Assembly: GCA_001725415.1 (NCBI GenBank)
Contig: MEGH01000004.1
Span: 223,377-287,376, forward strand
Length of the DNA: 64,000 bases
Direction of reading: 5' to 3'
Origin: Pseudonocardia sp. SCN 73-27
Lineage (GTDB): Bacteria; Actinomycetota; Actinomycetes; Mycobacteriales; Pseudonocardiaceae
Shown here: positions 51,427 through 59,489 of the stretch, piece after piece
How positions within the stretch are numbered: the first letter of the stretch is position 1
Layout of the letters: the number at the start of each line of letters is the position of its first letter
The notes under the pieces: model-generated
The model's input: only the letters and a program-made list of their open reading frames with translations
The model's database searches: none
What the model was told of the DNA's origin: nothing
Translations under genes and position numbers: made by a program

Positions 51427-52299
51427 ATGCTGCTGCTCGCGATCGGCTTCGCGCTCCTGGCGGCGCTGCTGTTCGCCGTCGCATGGGTGGCGCAGCAGCG
51501 CGCGGCGTCGGCGGTGCCCGACGAGCAGGCCCGCGGCCTGCGGCTGATCCTGCGGCTGGTGCGCAGCCCGCTGTGGTGGGCGGGGTTCGTCGGCGATGTC
51601 GGCGGGTTCCTCGCGCAGGCCGCGGCGCTCGCTTTCGGCTCGTTGCTGCTGGTCCAGCCGTTGATCGTGACGTCGTTGCTGTTCGCGCTGCCGCTGGGCG
51701 CCCGGTTCGCCGGCCGGGTCCTGCGTCGGTCCGACCTCGGCTGGGCCGCCGTGCTGACCGTCGCGCTGGCCGCGTTCGTCGTCGTCGGCGACCCGACGGA
51801 GGGGAGCCCGACCGCGCCGACGGGGCACTGGGTCCCGACGGGCGCGGTGCTGGTGGGACTCCTCGTCGTGTGCGTCGTCGCGGCGGGACGGCGGCGCGGG
51901 ACGGCGCGGGCGCTGCTGCTCGCGGTGGCCACGGCGATCGCGTACGGGGTGCTCGCGGCCGCGACGAAGGCCGTCGTCGCCCTCCTCGAGCACGGGATCG
52001 GGCCGGCGCTCACCGGCTGGGAGACCTACCTGCTCGTCGTCGCCGCGGTCGGCGGGACGTTGCTGCAGCAGTCGGCGTTCCAGGCGGGCGACCTCGCGGC
52101 GTCGATCCCTGCCGTGACCGTCGGCGAGCCCGTGGTGGCGGCGATCGTCGGCGTCACGGTGCTCGACGAGCGGATCGCCGCCGCCGGGCCGGGACGGCTG
52201 CTGGTCGGGGTGCTCGTCGTGGTGATGGCGGCGGCGACGATCGCGCTGGCGCGCTCGTCCGCGAGGGCGACGACGGACACGTCCGCCGCCGTGTCCTGA
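51427..52299 (+). CDS. DMT-superfamily (EamA-like) transporter
   Basis: 290 residues with about nine or ten hydrophobic helices, in two repeat halves (residues 1-130 and 135-285). Characteristic turns are LLVQPLIVTSLLFALPLG and IPAVTVGEPVVAAIVG. It diverges from the EEP gene with an 84-bp gap. Members export amino acids or other metabolites; the substrate here is unknown. Confidence 0.85.
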   Translation: MLLLAIGFALLAALLFAVAWVAQQRAASAVPDEQARGLRLILRLVRSPLWWAGFVGDVGGFLAQAAALAFGSLLLVQPLIVTSLLFALPLGARFAGRVLRRSDLGWAAVLTVALAAFVVVGDPTEGSPTAPTGHWVPTGAVLVGLLVVCVVAAGRRRGTARALLLAVATAIAYGVLAAATKAVVALLEHGIGPALTGWETYLLVVAAVGGTLLQQSAFQAGDLAASIPAVTVGEPVVAAIVGVTVLDERIAAAGPGRLLVGVLVVVMAAATIALARSSARATTDTSAAVS

Positions 52300-52309
52300 C
52301 GCGCACCCA

Positions 52310-52374
52310 CCGCCGAGTTCGACGTGACGCGGACGTCGCCGCGCCCGGACGCAGTCCGGCGTCGAACTCGGCGG
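52310..52374. terminator. 15-bp inverted repeat after the DMT gene
   Basis: CCGCCGAGTTCGACG (52310-52324) is matched by its reverse complement at 52360-52374, with a 35-base loop. It follows the DMT stop and precedes the tandem repeats, between convergent genes, so it may terminate both. Confidence 0.65.
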
Positions 52375-52383
52375 GTTCCGGTC

Positions 52384-52451
52384 AGGCGCTCAACTCGGTC
52401 CGGCGCTCAACTCGGTCTGGCGCTCAACTCGGTCAGGCACGGAACTCGACC
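52384..52451. repeat. 17-bp tandem repeat, 3 near-identical units plus one degenerate
   Basis: Units at 52384-52400, 52401-52417 and 52418-52434 read nGGCGCTCAACTCGGTC (first base A, C or T, otherwise identical). A fourth (52435-52451) is degenerate and covers the stop codon region of the F420-reductase-like gene. The CAACTCGG core is also related to the inverted repeat at 52310. Confidence 0.8.
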
Positions 52452-53089
52452 GGGCGCTCGGGGGAGGCCTCGGCGAGGGCGGCGCGCACGCCGTCGGCGT
52501 CGAAGTCCTTGCCGTACACCGGCGTCCCGGGCTGCTGACGCCACGACTCGGCCAGCGACCCGGCGTCGACCGGGTCGAACCCGAGCGCGTCGACGAGGTC
52601 GAGGACGGTCTGCTTGCCGGGGCCGTCACCGGCGACGGGGAGCGCGATCCGCTCCTGCGTGCCGGCCGGGACGCCCTTCTCCCGCAGGTGCTTCCAGTAG
52701 ATCCCGTTGAACACCTTGAACACGGGCGAGTCGATCTGCTCGGCGACCCAGACGCTCTCCGGTGTGCCGTCCTCGATGGCGTCGATCCGGCCGTCGCGCT
52801 GCTGGGGGTAGTAGTTGTTCGTCTCGACGACCGGGGCGCCGTCGCGGGCCTTCGCGACGATCCCGGCCGCCAGGTCGGGCACGTTCTTCTGGGGGATGCT
52901 GACGATGACCAGGTCTGCGTCGGTGGCGGCGTCGGCGGCCCACACGGGCGTCGCGCCCGTCTCCGCGGCGAGGCCGGCGAGCGTCTCGGGGGCGCGGGAG
53001 TTGGCGACCCGGACCTCGTGACCGAGGCCGGTCAGCTTCCGGGTGAGCGTGCCGCCGATGTGTCCCGCACCGATGATTCCGATCCTCAT
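52433..53089 (-). CDS. NAD(P)-binding F420-reductase-like protein (218 aa)
   Basis: Rossmann start MRIGIIGAGHIGGTLTRKL with GxGxxG, then the DLVIVSIPQKNV and VVETNNYYPQQRDG segments typical of the F420-dependent NADP reductase/ProC-like family. It starts at ATG 53087-53089. Members may reduce NADP with F420H2 or be uncharacterised oxidoreductases, so the coenzyme is not certain. Its stop is covered by the tandem repeats. Confidence 0.82.
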   Translation of the reverse strand: MRIGIIGAGHIGGTLTRKLTGLGHEVRVANSRAPETLAGLAAETGATPVWAADAATDADLVIVSIPQKNVPDLAAGIVAKARDGAPVVETNNYYPQQRDGRIDAIEDGTPESVWVAEQIDSPVFKVFNGIYWKHLREKGVPAGTQERIALPVAGDGPGKQTVLDLVDALGFDPVDAGSLAESWRQQPGTPVYGKDFDADGVRAALAEASPERPVEFRA

Positions 53090-53177
53090 GTGGGCGCCAA
53101 CCCGGCCCGCCGCGGCCGCATTCCCGCAGCGTGCCGTCACCGTGACCGACGCCGCGGCGAATCCGGACCCGGAGGTC

Positions 53178-53217
53178 GTGAGTGGCAATGGTCGCTGTCG
53201 CGACCATTGCCACTCAC
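53178..53217 (-). repeat. palindromic 3'-end element, copy 6
   Basis: Perfect 18-bp arms (gtgagtggcaatggtcgc) around a tgtc loop. The CCCTG flank is on the minus strand, 6 bp from the stop of the leftward DUF1348 gene. Arm position 6 has T here (C in copies 1-3 and 5) with a matching A opposite. Confidence 0.85.
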
Positions 53218-53223
53218 AGGGTC

Positions 53224-53679
53224 TCAGTAGATGTCGAACGTCTTGCCGTGCTCGGACTCCGGTCGCGGGCCGAAGATACGGCGCTCGGACTCGTCGATCG
53301 GGCGGTCGTTGATGCTCGCCTCGCGGCGGGCCATGTAGCCCTCGGCGTCGAACTCCCAGAGCTCGTTGCCGTAGCTGCGGTACCACTGGCCCTGGGCGTC
53401 GTGGCTCTCGTACTGGAAGCGCACGGCGATGCGGTTGTCGGTGAACGACCACATCTCCTTGCGGAGCGCGTAGTCGAGCTCGCGCTCCCACTTCTGGGTC
53501 AGGAACTTGACGATCTCCTCGCGTCCGACGACGTGGGTGTCGCGGTTACGCCACACCGAGTCGACGGTGTAGGCGCCGGCGACCTTCTCCGGGTTTCGGG
53601 TGTTCCATCCGTCCTCGGCGGCCTGGACCTTCTTCGCGGCGCTCTCGGCGTCGAACGGGGGGAACGGCGGGCGGCTCAT
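53224..53679 (-). CDS. DUF1348 / NTF2-like (SnoaL-fold) protein
   Basis: 151 residues from the ATG at 53677-53679, with GAGGAGG 10 bp upstream; an earlier in-frame ATG at 53704-53706 lies inside the operator region. The sequence ([56 protein letters not shown]) fits the small NTF2-like DUF1348 family. It is divergent from a TetR gene with two operators between, so it is the probable main target of that repressor. Confidence 0.87.
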   Translation of the reverse strand: MSRPPFPPFDAESAAKKVQAAEDGWNTRNPEKVAGAYTVDSVWRNRDTHVVGREEIVKFLTQKWERELDYALRKEMWSFTDNRIAVRFQYESHDAQGQWYRSYGNELWEFDAEGYMARREASINDRPIDESERRIFGPRPESEHGKTFDIY

Positions 53680-53708
53680 GGGCGGGGGACCTCCTCGGTT
53701 CGGCATCG

Positions 53709-53759
53709 GAGAACGACCGTTCTCCGGCTCGTGGAGTAGTGTAGAGAACGATCGTTACC
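53709..53759. promoter_or_regulatory. twin TetR operators between DUF1348 and TetR genes
   Basis: GAGAACGACCGTTCTC (53709-53724) is a perfect 7-bp inverted repeat. GAGAACGATCGTTACC (53744-53759) has the same left half and a weaker right half; the sites are 35 bp apart. A TAGTGT-type -10 sits between them (53736-53743). The TetR gene starts at 53779. The second site shares CGATCGTTAC with the monooxygenase promoter at 33540. Confidence 0.78.
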
Positions 53760-53778
53760 AGTCAAGCGGGGAGGCGGC

Positions 53779-54342
53779 GTGGAACTCGCGGAAGCAACCG
53801 ATCGGCTGCTGGTCGCCGCGGAACGGCTCTACTACCGCAACGGGATCGCGGCCGTCGGGATCGACGAGGTGCGCGCCGCGGCCGGCGTCTCGATGCGTCG
53901 GCTCTACCAGCTGTACCCGTCGAAGGAGCACCTGGTCGCGGCCTACCTCGACGCGCGTGACGTGCGGTGGCGCGGGCGCGTCACCGCCCACGTCGACGCC
54001 GCGGGCGACGACCCGGGAGCGCGGCTGCTGGCCGTGTTCGACTGGCTCGGCCTGTGGTTCGCCGAGGACGACTTCCGGGGTTGCGCGTTCATCAACGCGT
54101 TCGGCGAGATCGGCGGGGACTCACCGCTGATCCTGGCCGCGGTCCAGCGCCACAAGGACCTCTTCCGCGACTACCTGCTCGACCTCGCCCGCGCGTTCCC
54201 CACCGAGTCGCCCGAGTCGCTGGCCGCGGGCATCACGCTGCTCGCCGAGGGCGCGATGACCGTCGCCGCGATCGGGACCGACCCCGACGCCGCGGCCCAC
54301 GCGAAGGCCGCGGCGCAGGTGCTGCTGGACGCCGCGCGCTAA
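53779..54342 (+). CDS. TetR-family regulator (187 aa)
   Basis: GTG start. Helix-turn-helix at residues about 8-55 (RLLVAAERLYYRNGIAAVG, EVRAAAGVSMRRLYQLYPSK). The C-terminal part (LLAVFDWLGLWFAEDDFRGCAFINAF) is the TetR_C type common in small regulators of stress genes. It probably represses DUF1348 and itself through the twin operators. Its stop overlaps the convergent paaK stop by 4 bp. Confidence 0.9.
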   Translation: MELAEATDRLLVAAERLYYRNGIAAVGIDEVRAAAGVSMRRLYQLYPSKEHLVAAYLDARDVRWRGRVTAHVDAAGDDPGARLLAVFDWLGLWFAEDDFRGCAFINAFGEIGGDSPLILAAVQRHKDLFRDYLLDLARAFPTESPESLAAGITLLAEGAMTVAAIGTDPDAAAHAKAAAQVLLDAAR

Positions 54343-55667
54343 CGCGAGCGGCGGTCGACCAACCGCTGCAGCTTTCCGACGGACCGCTCCAGCGTCTCCG
54401 GCTCCACGATCTCGCAGGTGACGCTCACGCCGACGGTGTCCTTCACCGCCTTGACCAGCTCGGCCGCGGCGGCGTCGAGACGCTCGGCGGGTGTCGACGG
54501 CCGCGCCTCCACCCGCACGCCGAGCGCGTCCATGCGGCCCTGGGTCGTCAGCACCAGCTGGAAGTGCGGTGCCAGGCCCGCGGTGCGCAGGACGATCTCC
54601 TCGATCTGGGTCGGGAACACGTTGACCCCACGCAGGATGATCATGTCGTCGCTACGGCCGGTGATCTTGTCCATCCGGCGCATCCCGGGCCGGGCGGTGC
54701 CGGGACGCAGCGTCGTCAGGTCGCGGGTGCGGTACCGGATGATCGGCAACGCCTCCTTGGTCAGCGAGGTGAACAGCAGCTCGCCCTGCTCGCCGTCGGG
54801 CAGCGGGGTGCCGTCGATCGGGTCGACCACCTCCGGCAGGAAATGGTCCTCCCAGACGTGCAGCCCGTCCTTGGTCTCGACGCACTCCTGCGACACCCCG
54901 GGGCCCATCACCTCGGACAGGCCATAGATGTCGACGGCGTGCATGTCCATCCGGTCCTCGATCTCGAGGCGCATCTGCTCGGTCCACGGCTCGGCGCCGA
55001 AGATGCCCACCTGCAGCGACGACGTGCGCGGGTCGATGCCCTGCTTCTCGAACTCGTCGACGACGGTCAGCATGTAGCTCGGCGTCACCATGATCAGGTC
55101 GGGCCGGAAGTCCTGGATGAGCTGGACCTGGCGCGGCGTCATGCCGCCCGACACCGGGATCGCCGTCGCGCCCAGCTTCTCGATTCCGTAGTGGGCGCCG
55201 AGCCCGCCGGTGAACAGGCCGTAGCCGTAGGCGTTGTGCACCTTGTGGCCCGGGCGCCCGCCCGCGGCGCGGATGCTGCGCGCCATGACCGTCGCCCAGG
55301 TGTCGATGTCACGTTCGGTGTAGCCGACGACCGTCGGACGCCCCGTCGTGCCCGACGACGCGTGCACCCGGCGCACCTGCTCCTGCGGCACGGCGAACAT
55401 GCCGAAGGGGTAGTTGTCGCGCAGGTCGGCCTTGGTCGTCGTCGGGAACTTCGCCAGGTCGGCGAGCTCGCGGCAGTCGTTCGGGTGCACGCCCGCGGCG
55501 TCGAAGCTCTTCTTGTAGAACGGCACGTTGTCGTAGGCGTGGCGCAGCGTCCACCGCAGCCGTTCCAGTTGGAGCGCACGGAGTTCGTCGACGGACATGC
55601 GCTCGGCGGGGTCGAGGCTCTCCGGGTCCGGGGTGTCGCCGAGACGTCGGGCCGTCGCGGTGCTCAT
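54339..55667 (-). CDS. paaK: phenylacetate-CoA ligase PaaK
   Basis: 442 residues. Activates phenylacetate to phenylacetyl-CoA with ATP, the first step of the pathway. Motifs are ASSGTTGRPTVVGYT (P-loop), VDIYGLSEVMGPG, RTRDLTTL, and GRSDDMIILRGVNVFPTQIE near the C-terminus, all typical of PaaK. The ATG at 55665-55667 overlaps the paaZ stop in ATGA, so the two genes are coupled, with paaZ first. Confidence 0.95.
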   Translation of the reverse strand: MSTATARRLGDTPDPESLDPAERMSVDELRALQLERLRWTLRHAYDNVPFYKKSFDAAGVHPNDCRELADLAKFPTTTKADLRDNYPFGMFAVPQEQVRRVHASSGTTGRPTVVGYTERDIDTWATVMARSIRAAGGRPGHKVHNAYGYGLFTGGLGAHYGIEKLGATAIPVSGGMTPRQVQLIQDFRPDLIMVTPSYMLTVVDEFEKQGIDPRTSSLQVGIFGAEPWTEQMRLEIEDRMDMHAVDIYGLSEVMGPGVSQECVETKDGLHVWEDHFLPEVVDPIDGTPLPDGEQGELLFTSLTKEALPIIRYRTRDLTTLRPGTARPGMRRMDKITGRSDDMIILRGVNVFPTQIEEIVLRTAGLAPHFQLVLTTQGRMDALGVRVEARPSTPAERLDAAAAELVKAVKDTVGVSVTCEIVEPETLERSVGKLQRLVDRRSR

Positions 55668-57703
55668 GACGCGGTCTCCTTCTTCGCGACGAGCGTCAGC
55701 ACGTCGTAGCGGGCCACCGACTCGCCGTCCTGGCGGGTGACGTCGGCGTCCCAGCGGACCTCGCCGTACCCGGCGGTGTCGCGCGGAGTGAGCTGCTTGC
55801 AGGTCAACGTCACCGTCAGCTCGTCGCCGAAGCGGACCGGGGTGAGGAAGCGCAGGTCGTCGACACCGAAGTTGGCGAGCACCGGGCCCGGGTCGGGGTC
55901 GACGAACAGGCCCGCCGCCAGCGACACCACCAGGTAGCCGTGCGCCACGCGCTCCCCGAACAGTGGGTTCGCGGCGGCGGCCTCGGCGTCCATGTGGGCG
56001 TAGAAGGTGTCGCCGGTGAACTCGGCGAAGTGCTCGACGTCGTCCTGCGTCACCCGGCGCGGGCCGGCGACGATCGTGTCGCCCGGGCGCAGCTCCTCGA
56101 GGTGCTTGCGGAACGGATGGACGTCGGTCGCGTGGCGCTCCGAGCCGCGCACCCACCGTCCGGTGACCGCGGTGAGGGTGTCGGGGTCGGCCTGGACCGC
56201 GGTGCGCTGCATGTGGTGCAGGACGCCGCGGATTCCGCCCATCTCCTCCCCGCCGCCCGCGCGGCCGGGACCACCGTGGACCAGCGCCGGCAGCGGCGAA
56301 CCGTGCCCGGTGGACTCCTTCGCGTCGCGCTGGTTGAGGACCAGCACGCGCCCGTGCCACGGCGCCACACCGAGGACGATGTCGCGGGCGACGGCCGGGT
56401 CGGCGGTGACGACGGACCCGGCGAGGCTGCCGTTGCCGCGCGCGGCCAGCTCCACGACCTGCGGGACCGACGAGTAGCCCATGACCGTCGACACCGGGCC
56501 GAAGGCCTCGACTGCGTGCGGCGCGGGCTGGTCGGGGTCGGCGGTCAGCAGGACGGGGGAGAGGAACGCGCCGCGCTCGCCGTCGGCGCCGACGACGTCG
56601 ACCTTGTCGGGGTCGCCGTGCACGATCCGCCCGGTCTCGGCGAGGGCGGCGATGTTGCGGCGCACCTCGTCGCGCTGGTCGAGGCTCGCGAGCGCGCCCA
56701 TCCGCACGCCCTCGGCGTCGGGGGCGCCGACGACCGTCGTCGCCAGCTGCGCCGAGATCGCCTCGACGACGGCGTCGACGTGCTGGTCCGGCACGAACGC
56801 GCGCCGGATGGCCGTGCACTTCTGGCCGGCCTTGACCGTCATCTCGGCGACGACGCCCGTGACGTAGAGGTCGAACTCCGGCGACCCGGGCGCCACGTCC
56901 GGGCCGAGGATCGACATGTTGAGCGAGTCGGCCTCCGCGCTGAACCGCACGGACTCGCGCACGATCGTCGGGTGCGTCCGCAGCGTCGCGGCGGTGGCGG
57001 CGGACCCGGTGAACGACACCAGGTCCTGGCCGGTCAGGTGGTCGAACAGGTCACCGACGCCGCCGGCGACGAACTGCAGCGAGCCCTCCGGCAGCAGCCC
57101 GGACCCGATGATCAGCTCGACCAGCGCGGAGGTGAGGAATGCCGTCGGGCTCGCGGGCTTGACCAGGCTCGGGACGCCTGCGAGGAACGCGGGCGCGAGC
57201 TTCTCCAGCGGCCCCCACACGGGGAAGTTGAACGCGTTGACCTGAACCGCGACGCCGTGCAGGGGAGTGGCGACGTGCTGGCCGACGAACGTGCCGGCGC
57301 GCCCGAGGGGCTCGACCGCGCCGTCGACGTAGACGGTGTCGTTGGGCAGCTCGCGGCGGCCCTTCGAGGCGTAGGTGAGCAGGACCCCGATGCCGCCGTC
57401 GACGTCGAACTTCGAGTCGAACAACGTCGCGCCGGTGCGCGCCGACACCGCGTAGAGCTCCTCGCGGTGCTCACGCAGGTGTCCGGCGAGTGCCTTGAGC
57501 AGGGCCGCCCGCTGGTGGAAGGTGAGCTCGCGCAGCGCCGGACCGCCGACGCGGCGGCCGTGGTCGAGCGCCGCGGCCATGTCGATCCCAGCCGACGACA
57601 GCCGCGCCACCTCCTCGCCCGTCACCGCGTCGTACAACGGCCGGGCGTCGCCGTCGGGCGCCTGCCAGCTTCCGGCGACGTAGCTGCGGAGCGTCTCGGT
57701 CAT
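55664..57703 (-). CDS. paaZ: PaaZ, oxepin-CoA hydrolase / 3-oxo-5,6-dehydrosuberyl-CoA semialdehyde dehydrogenase
   Basis: 679-residue bifunctional enzyme that opens the oxepin ring and oxidises the aldehyde. Residues 1-525 are the aldehyde dehydrogenase domain with Glu257 (RFSAEADS) and Cys296 (AGQKCTAI), matching E. coli PaaZ Glu256 and Cys295. Residues about 540-679 are the MaoC-like hydratase (EHFAEFTGDTFYAHMDAE, with Asp and His in place; VAHGYLVVSLAAG). GGGAGGA lies 7 bp before the ATG. Both active sites look intact. It leads a leftward operon with paaK under a PaaR-type operator. Confidence 0.95.
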   Translation of the reverse strand: MTETLRSYVAGSWQAPDGDARPLYDAVTGEEVARLSSAGIDMAAALDHGRRVGGPALRELTFHQRAALLKALAGHLREHREELYAVSARTGATLFDSKFDVDGGIGVLLTYASKGRRELPNDTVYVDGAVEPLGRAGTFVGQHVATPLHGVAVQVNAFNFPVWGPLEKLAPAFLAGVPSLVKPASPTAFLTSALVELIIGSGLLPEGSLQFVAGGVGDLFDHLTGQDLVSFTGSAATAATLRTHPTIVRESVRFSAEADSLNMSILGPDVAPGSPEFDLYVTGVVAEMTVKAGQKCTAIRRAFVPDQHVDAVVEAISAQLATTVVGAPDAEGVRMGALASLDQRDEVRRNIAALAETGRIVHGDPDKVDVVGADGERGAFLSPVLLTADPDQPAPHAVEAFGPVSTVMGYSSVPQVVELAARGNGSLAGSVVTADPAVARDIVLGVAPWHGRVLVLNQRDAKESTGHGSPLPALVHGGPGRAGGGEEMGGIRGVLHHMQRTAVQADPDTLTAVTGRWVRGSERHATDVHPFRKHLEELRPGDTIVAGPRRVTQDDVEHFAEFTGDTFYAHMDAEAAAANPLFGERVAHGYLVVSLAAGLFVDPDPGPVLANFGVDDLRFLTPVRFGDELTVTLTCKQLTPRDTAGYGEVRWDADVTRQDGESVARYDVLTLVAKKETAS

Positions 57704-57744
57704 CGGATGTCCTCCCGGGGACGGCCGGTCGAGGGGCGCGGCCG

Positions 57745-57765
57745 CCGAACGATCGTTCGGTCAGT
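57745..57765 (-). promoter_or_regulatory. PaaR-type operator before paaZ
   Basis: CCGAACGATCGTTCGG is a perfect 16-bp palindrome followed by TCAGT, 42 bp upstream of the paaZ ATG. Read on the minus strand it begins ACTGACCGAACG, the same as the operator at 57817. This resembles the ACTNACCG-type half-site described for actinobacterial PaaR. Confidence 0.8.
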
Positions 57766-57816
57766 CCCGGCAAGCTAGCACCTCCACCCCGTGAACGGAA
57801 CGCCGCGCGACGCCCG

Positions 57817-57837
57817 ACTGACCGAACGATCGGTCGG
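57817..57837 (+). promoter_or_regulatory. PaaR-type operator before the enoyl-CoA hydratase gene
   Basis: Starts ACTGACCGAACGATCG and ends GTCGG, a near copy in inverted orientation of the paaZ operator. It lies 21 bp before the hydratase ATG. A TAGCAT-like -10 is at 57847-57852, close enough to the ATG that a leaderless transcript is likely. Confidence 0.78.
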
Positions 57838-57857
57838 AGAGCCGTTAGCATGACCCG

Positions 57858-58649
57858 ATGGCCGACTCTCCCGCCGTCCTCGTCGAGCGCGACAGCGCCG
57901 ACCCCGCCGTCGCCGTCGTCACGATGAACCGGCCCGAGCGGCACAACGCCCTCACCGTCGAGCTCAAGGTCGCCCTGCGCGACGCGCTCGTCTCCGTCGC
58001 AGGCGACGACAGCGTCCGCGCGATCGTGCTCACCGGGTCCGGGCGCTCCTTCTGCGTCGGCCAGGACCTCGGCGAACACGCCGCCGCCCTGGCCGAGGGC
58101 GCCGAGTTCACCACGGTCGAGGAGCACTACAACCCCATCGTCCTGGCCATGGCCGAGGCGCCCAAGCCGGTCATCGCGGCCATCAACGGCACTTGCGTCG
58201 GCGCCGGGCTGGGCTTCGCGCTGGCCGCCGACCTGCGCGTCACCGCCGCCGGCGCGACCTTCGCGACGGCCTTCACCGGCATCGGCCTCACCGCCGACTC
58301 CGGGCTGTCCGCCACGCTGGCGCACATGGTCGGCGTCGCCCGCGCCACCGAGCTGCTCCTGCTCGGCGAGCGCTTCACCGCCGAGGACGCCGCCGCCTGG
58401 GGGCTGGCCAGGATCGCCCAGGGCGAGGCGATCGACGACGCCCTGCAGCTCGCCCGCGCCCTCGCCGCAGGACCCACCATCGCCTACGGCGAGGTCAAGG
58501 CCGCCGTCCGGTTCGGCGCGGTCAACGAGCTGCCCGCGGTGCTGGCCAACGAGGGCCGCGGCCAGGCCCGCCTCGTCGGCACCGCCGACCACGCCGGCGC
58601 CGTCGCCGCGTTCCTCGACAAGCGCAAGCCGACCTTCGAGGGTCGATGA
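57858..58649 (+). CDS. enoyl-CoA hydratase/isomerase, PaaG/PaaB-type
   Basis: 263 residues with the crotonase motifs GSGRSFCVGQDLGEHA and AAINGTCVGAGLGFALAADLR (oxyanion hole). The catalytic region TAFTGIGLTADSGLSATLAH follows, in which Asp in the place of Glu suits isomerase-type members such as PaaG. It probably isomerises ring-1,2-epoxyphenylacetyl-CoA to oxepin-CoA or acts in lower steps. It is coupled to the 81-bp linker ORF by ATGA and is the first gene of the paaR operon. Confidence 0.88.
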   Translation: MADSPAVLVERDSADPAVAVVTMNRPERHNALTVELKVALRDALVSVAGDDSVRAIVLTGSGRSFCVGQDLGEHAAALAEGAEFTTVEEHYNPIVLAMAEAPKPVIAAINGTCVGAGLGFALAADLRVTAAGATFATAFTGIGLTADSGLSATLAHMVGVARATELLLLGERFTAEDAAAWGLARIAQGEAIDDALQLARALAAGPTIAYGEVKAAVRFGAVNELPAVLANEGRGQARLVGTADHAGAVAAFLDKRKPTFEGR

Positions 58650-58726
58650 ACGAGCGCCGGCGAGTGGATCATCGACACAGCGTCCGCGCGAAGCGCTGCC
58701 CGAGCCTTGGCGAGGGCATGCGATGA
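58646..58726 (+). CDS. 81-bp linker ORF A (26 codons)
   Basis: ATG at 58646 overlaps the hydratase stop (ATGA), and its TGA overlaps the paaR ATG (ATGAG at 58723-58727). The product begins MNERRR and ends LGEGMR. It has the same length, end position pattern and much of the same DNA sequence as linker B (60748-60828), though the peptides differ in the middle. It may be a translational-coupling device rather than a functional peptide. Confidence 0.5.
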   Translation: MNERRRVDHRHSVRAKRCPSLGEGMR

Positions 58727-59340
58727 GCACGGTGAATGCGGGCCGCGCGGTGCGGCCGCGGGGGCCCAGTGGTGGCTCGGAGTCGGTGCTCGACAAGGCC
58801 GTCCTCGAGTTCAACGCCCGGGGTTACGACGCCACCAGCATGGAGGACCTCTCCCGCGCGGTGGGGATCACGAAGTCGTCGTTCTACCATCACTTCGCGG
58901 GCAAGGAGGCGCTGCTGCGGGCGGCGCTCGAACGGGCTCTCGACGGGCTGTTCTCCGCACTGGAGGAGCCGCCCGGCGCCGAGCCGCCCATCGGGCCCTC
59001 GGACCGTCTGCGGCGCATCGTGACCCGCCAGGTCCGGGTGCTCATGGACGAGCTGCCCTACGTCACCTTGCTGCTGCGGGTGCGGGGCAACACCGACACC
59101 GAGCGCTGGGCGCTGGAGCGCCGCCGCGAGTACGACGGGCAGATCGCCGCACTGGTGCAGGCGGCCGCCGACGCGGGGGAGATTCGCGAGGGCGTCGACC
59201 CCGTGCTCGCCGCCCGCCTGCTGTCGGGTCTCGTCAACTCCGTCGCCGAGTGGTATCGGCCCGGCCGGCGCGGGATGTCGGGGCTGCCCGAGGACGTCGC
59301 CCGCGCCGCCGTCGAGGGGATCCTCCCGGCGGGCCACTGA
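58723..59340 (+). CDS. paaR: PaaR, TetR-family repressor of phenylacetate genes
   Basis: 205 residues. Helix-turn-helix at residues about 22-68 ([40 protein letters not shown]). The C-terminal domain is of the type in actinobacterial PaaR. Flanking operators at 57745, 57817 and 59461 and the paa genes on both sides make this the likely phenylacetyl-CoA-responsive repressor. The ATG overlaps linker ORF A. Confidence 0.9.
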   Translation: MSTVNAGRAVRPRGPSGGSESVLDKAVLEFNARGYDATSMEDLSRAVGITKSSFYHHFAGKEALLRAALERALDGLFSALEEPPGAEPPIGPSDRLRRIVTRQVRVLMDELPYVTLLLRVRGNTDTERWALERRREYDGQIAALVQAAADAGEIREGVDPVLAARLLSGLVNSVAEWYRPGRRGMSGLPEDVARAAVEGILPAGH

Positions 59341-59460
59341 CCCCTTCCGCCGAGCTCGGAGTCAGGCTGGTTCCGCGGGCGCGGCGAACGGTGTGGCGTC
59401 GCACTCGGCGTGGTGGGCGCCGCGTGGGTTGCGGTCCGGGCTCCGCTGCGCCATCCTTGG

Positions 59461-59476
59461 CCGAACGAACATTCGG
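59461..59476 (+). promoter_or_regulatory. PaaR-type operator before paaA
   Basis: CCGAACGAACATTCGG matches the other two operators in both half-sites (CCGAACG and TTCGG). It lies 13 bp upstream of the paaA start and just before its GAGGAG ribosome site. Confidence 0.75.
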
Positions 59477-59489
59477 TAGAGGAGTCGTC

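Noticed and set aside
48557-51484. Minus-strand 975-codon ORF over the P450 gene
   Set aside because: Antisense to a clear P450 and out of frame with the EEP gene.
1573-53217. CRISPR-like interpretation of the repeated palindromes
   Set aside because: Copies are single, kilobases apart, at gene ends, without regularly spaced spacers or cas genes.
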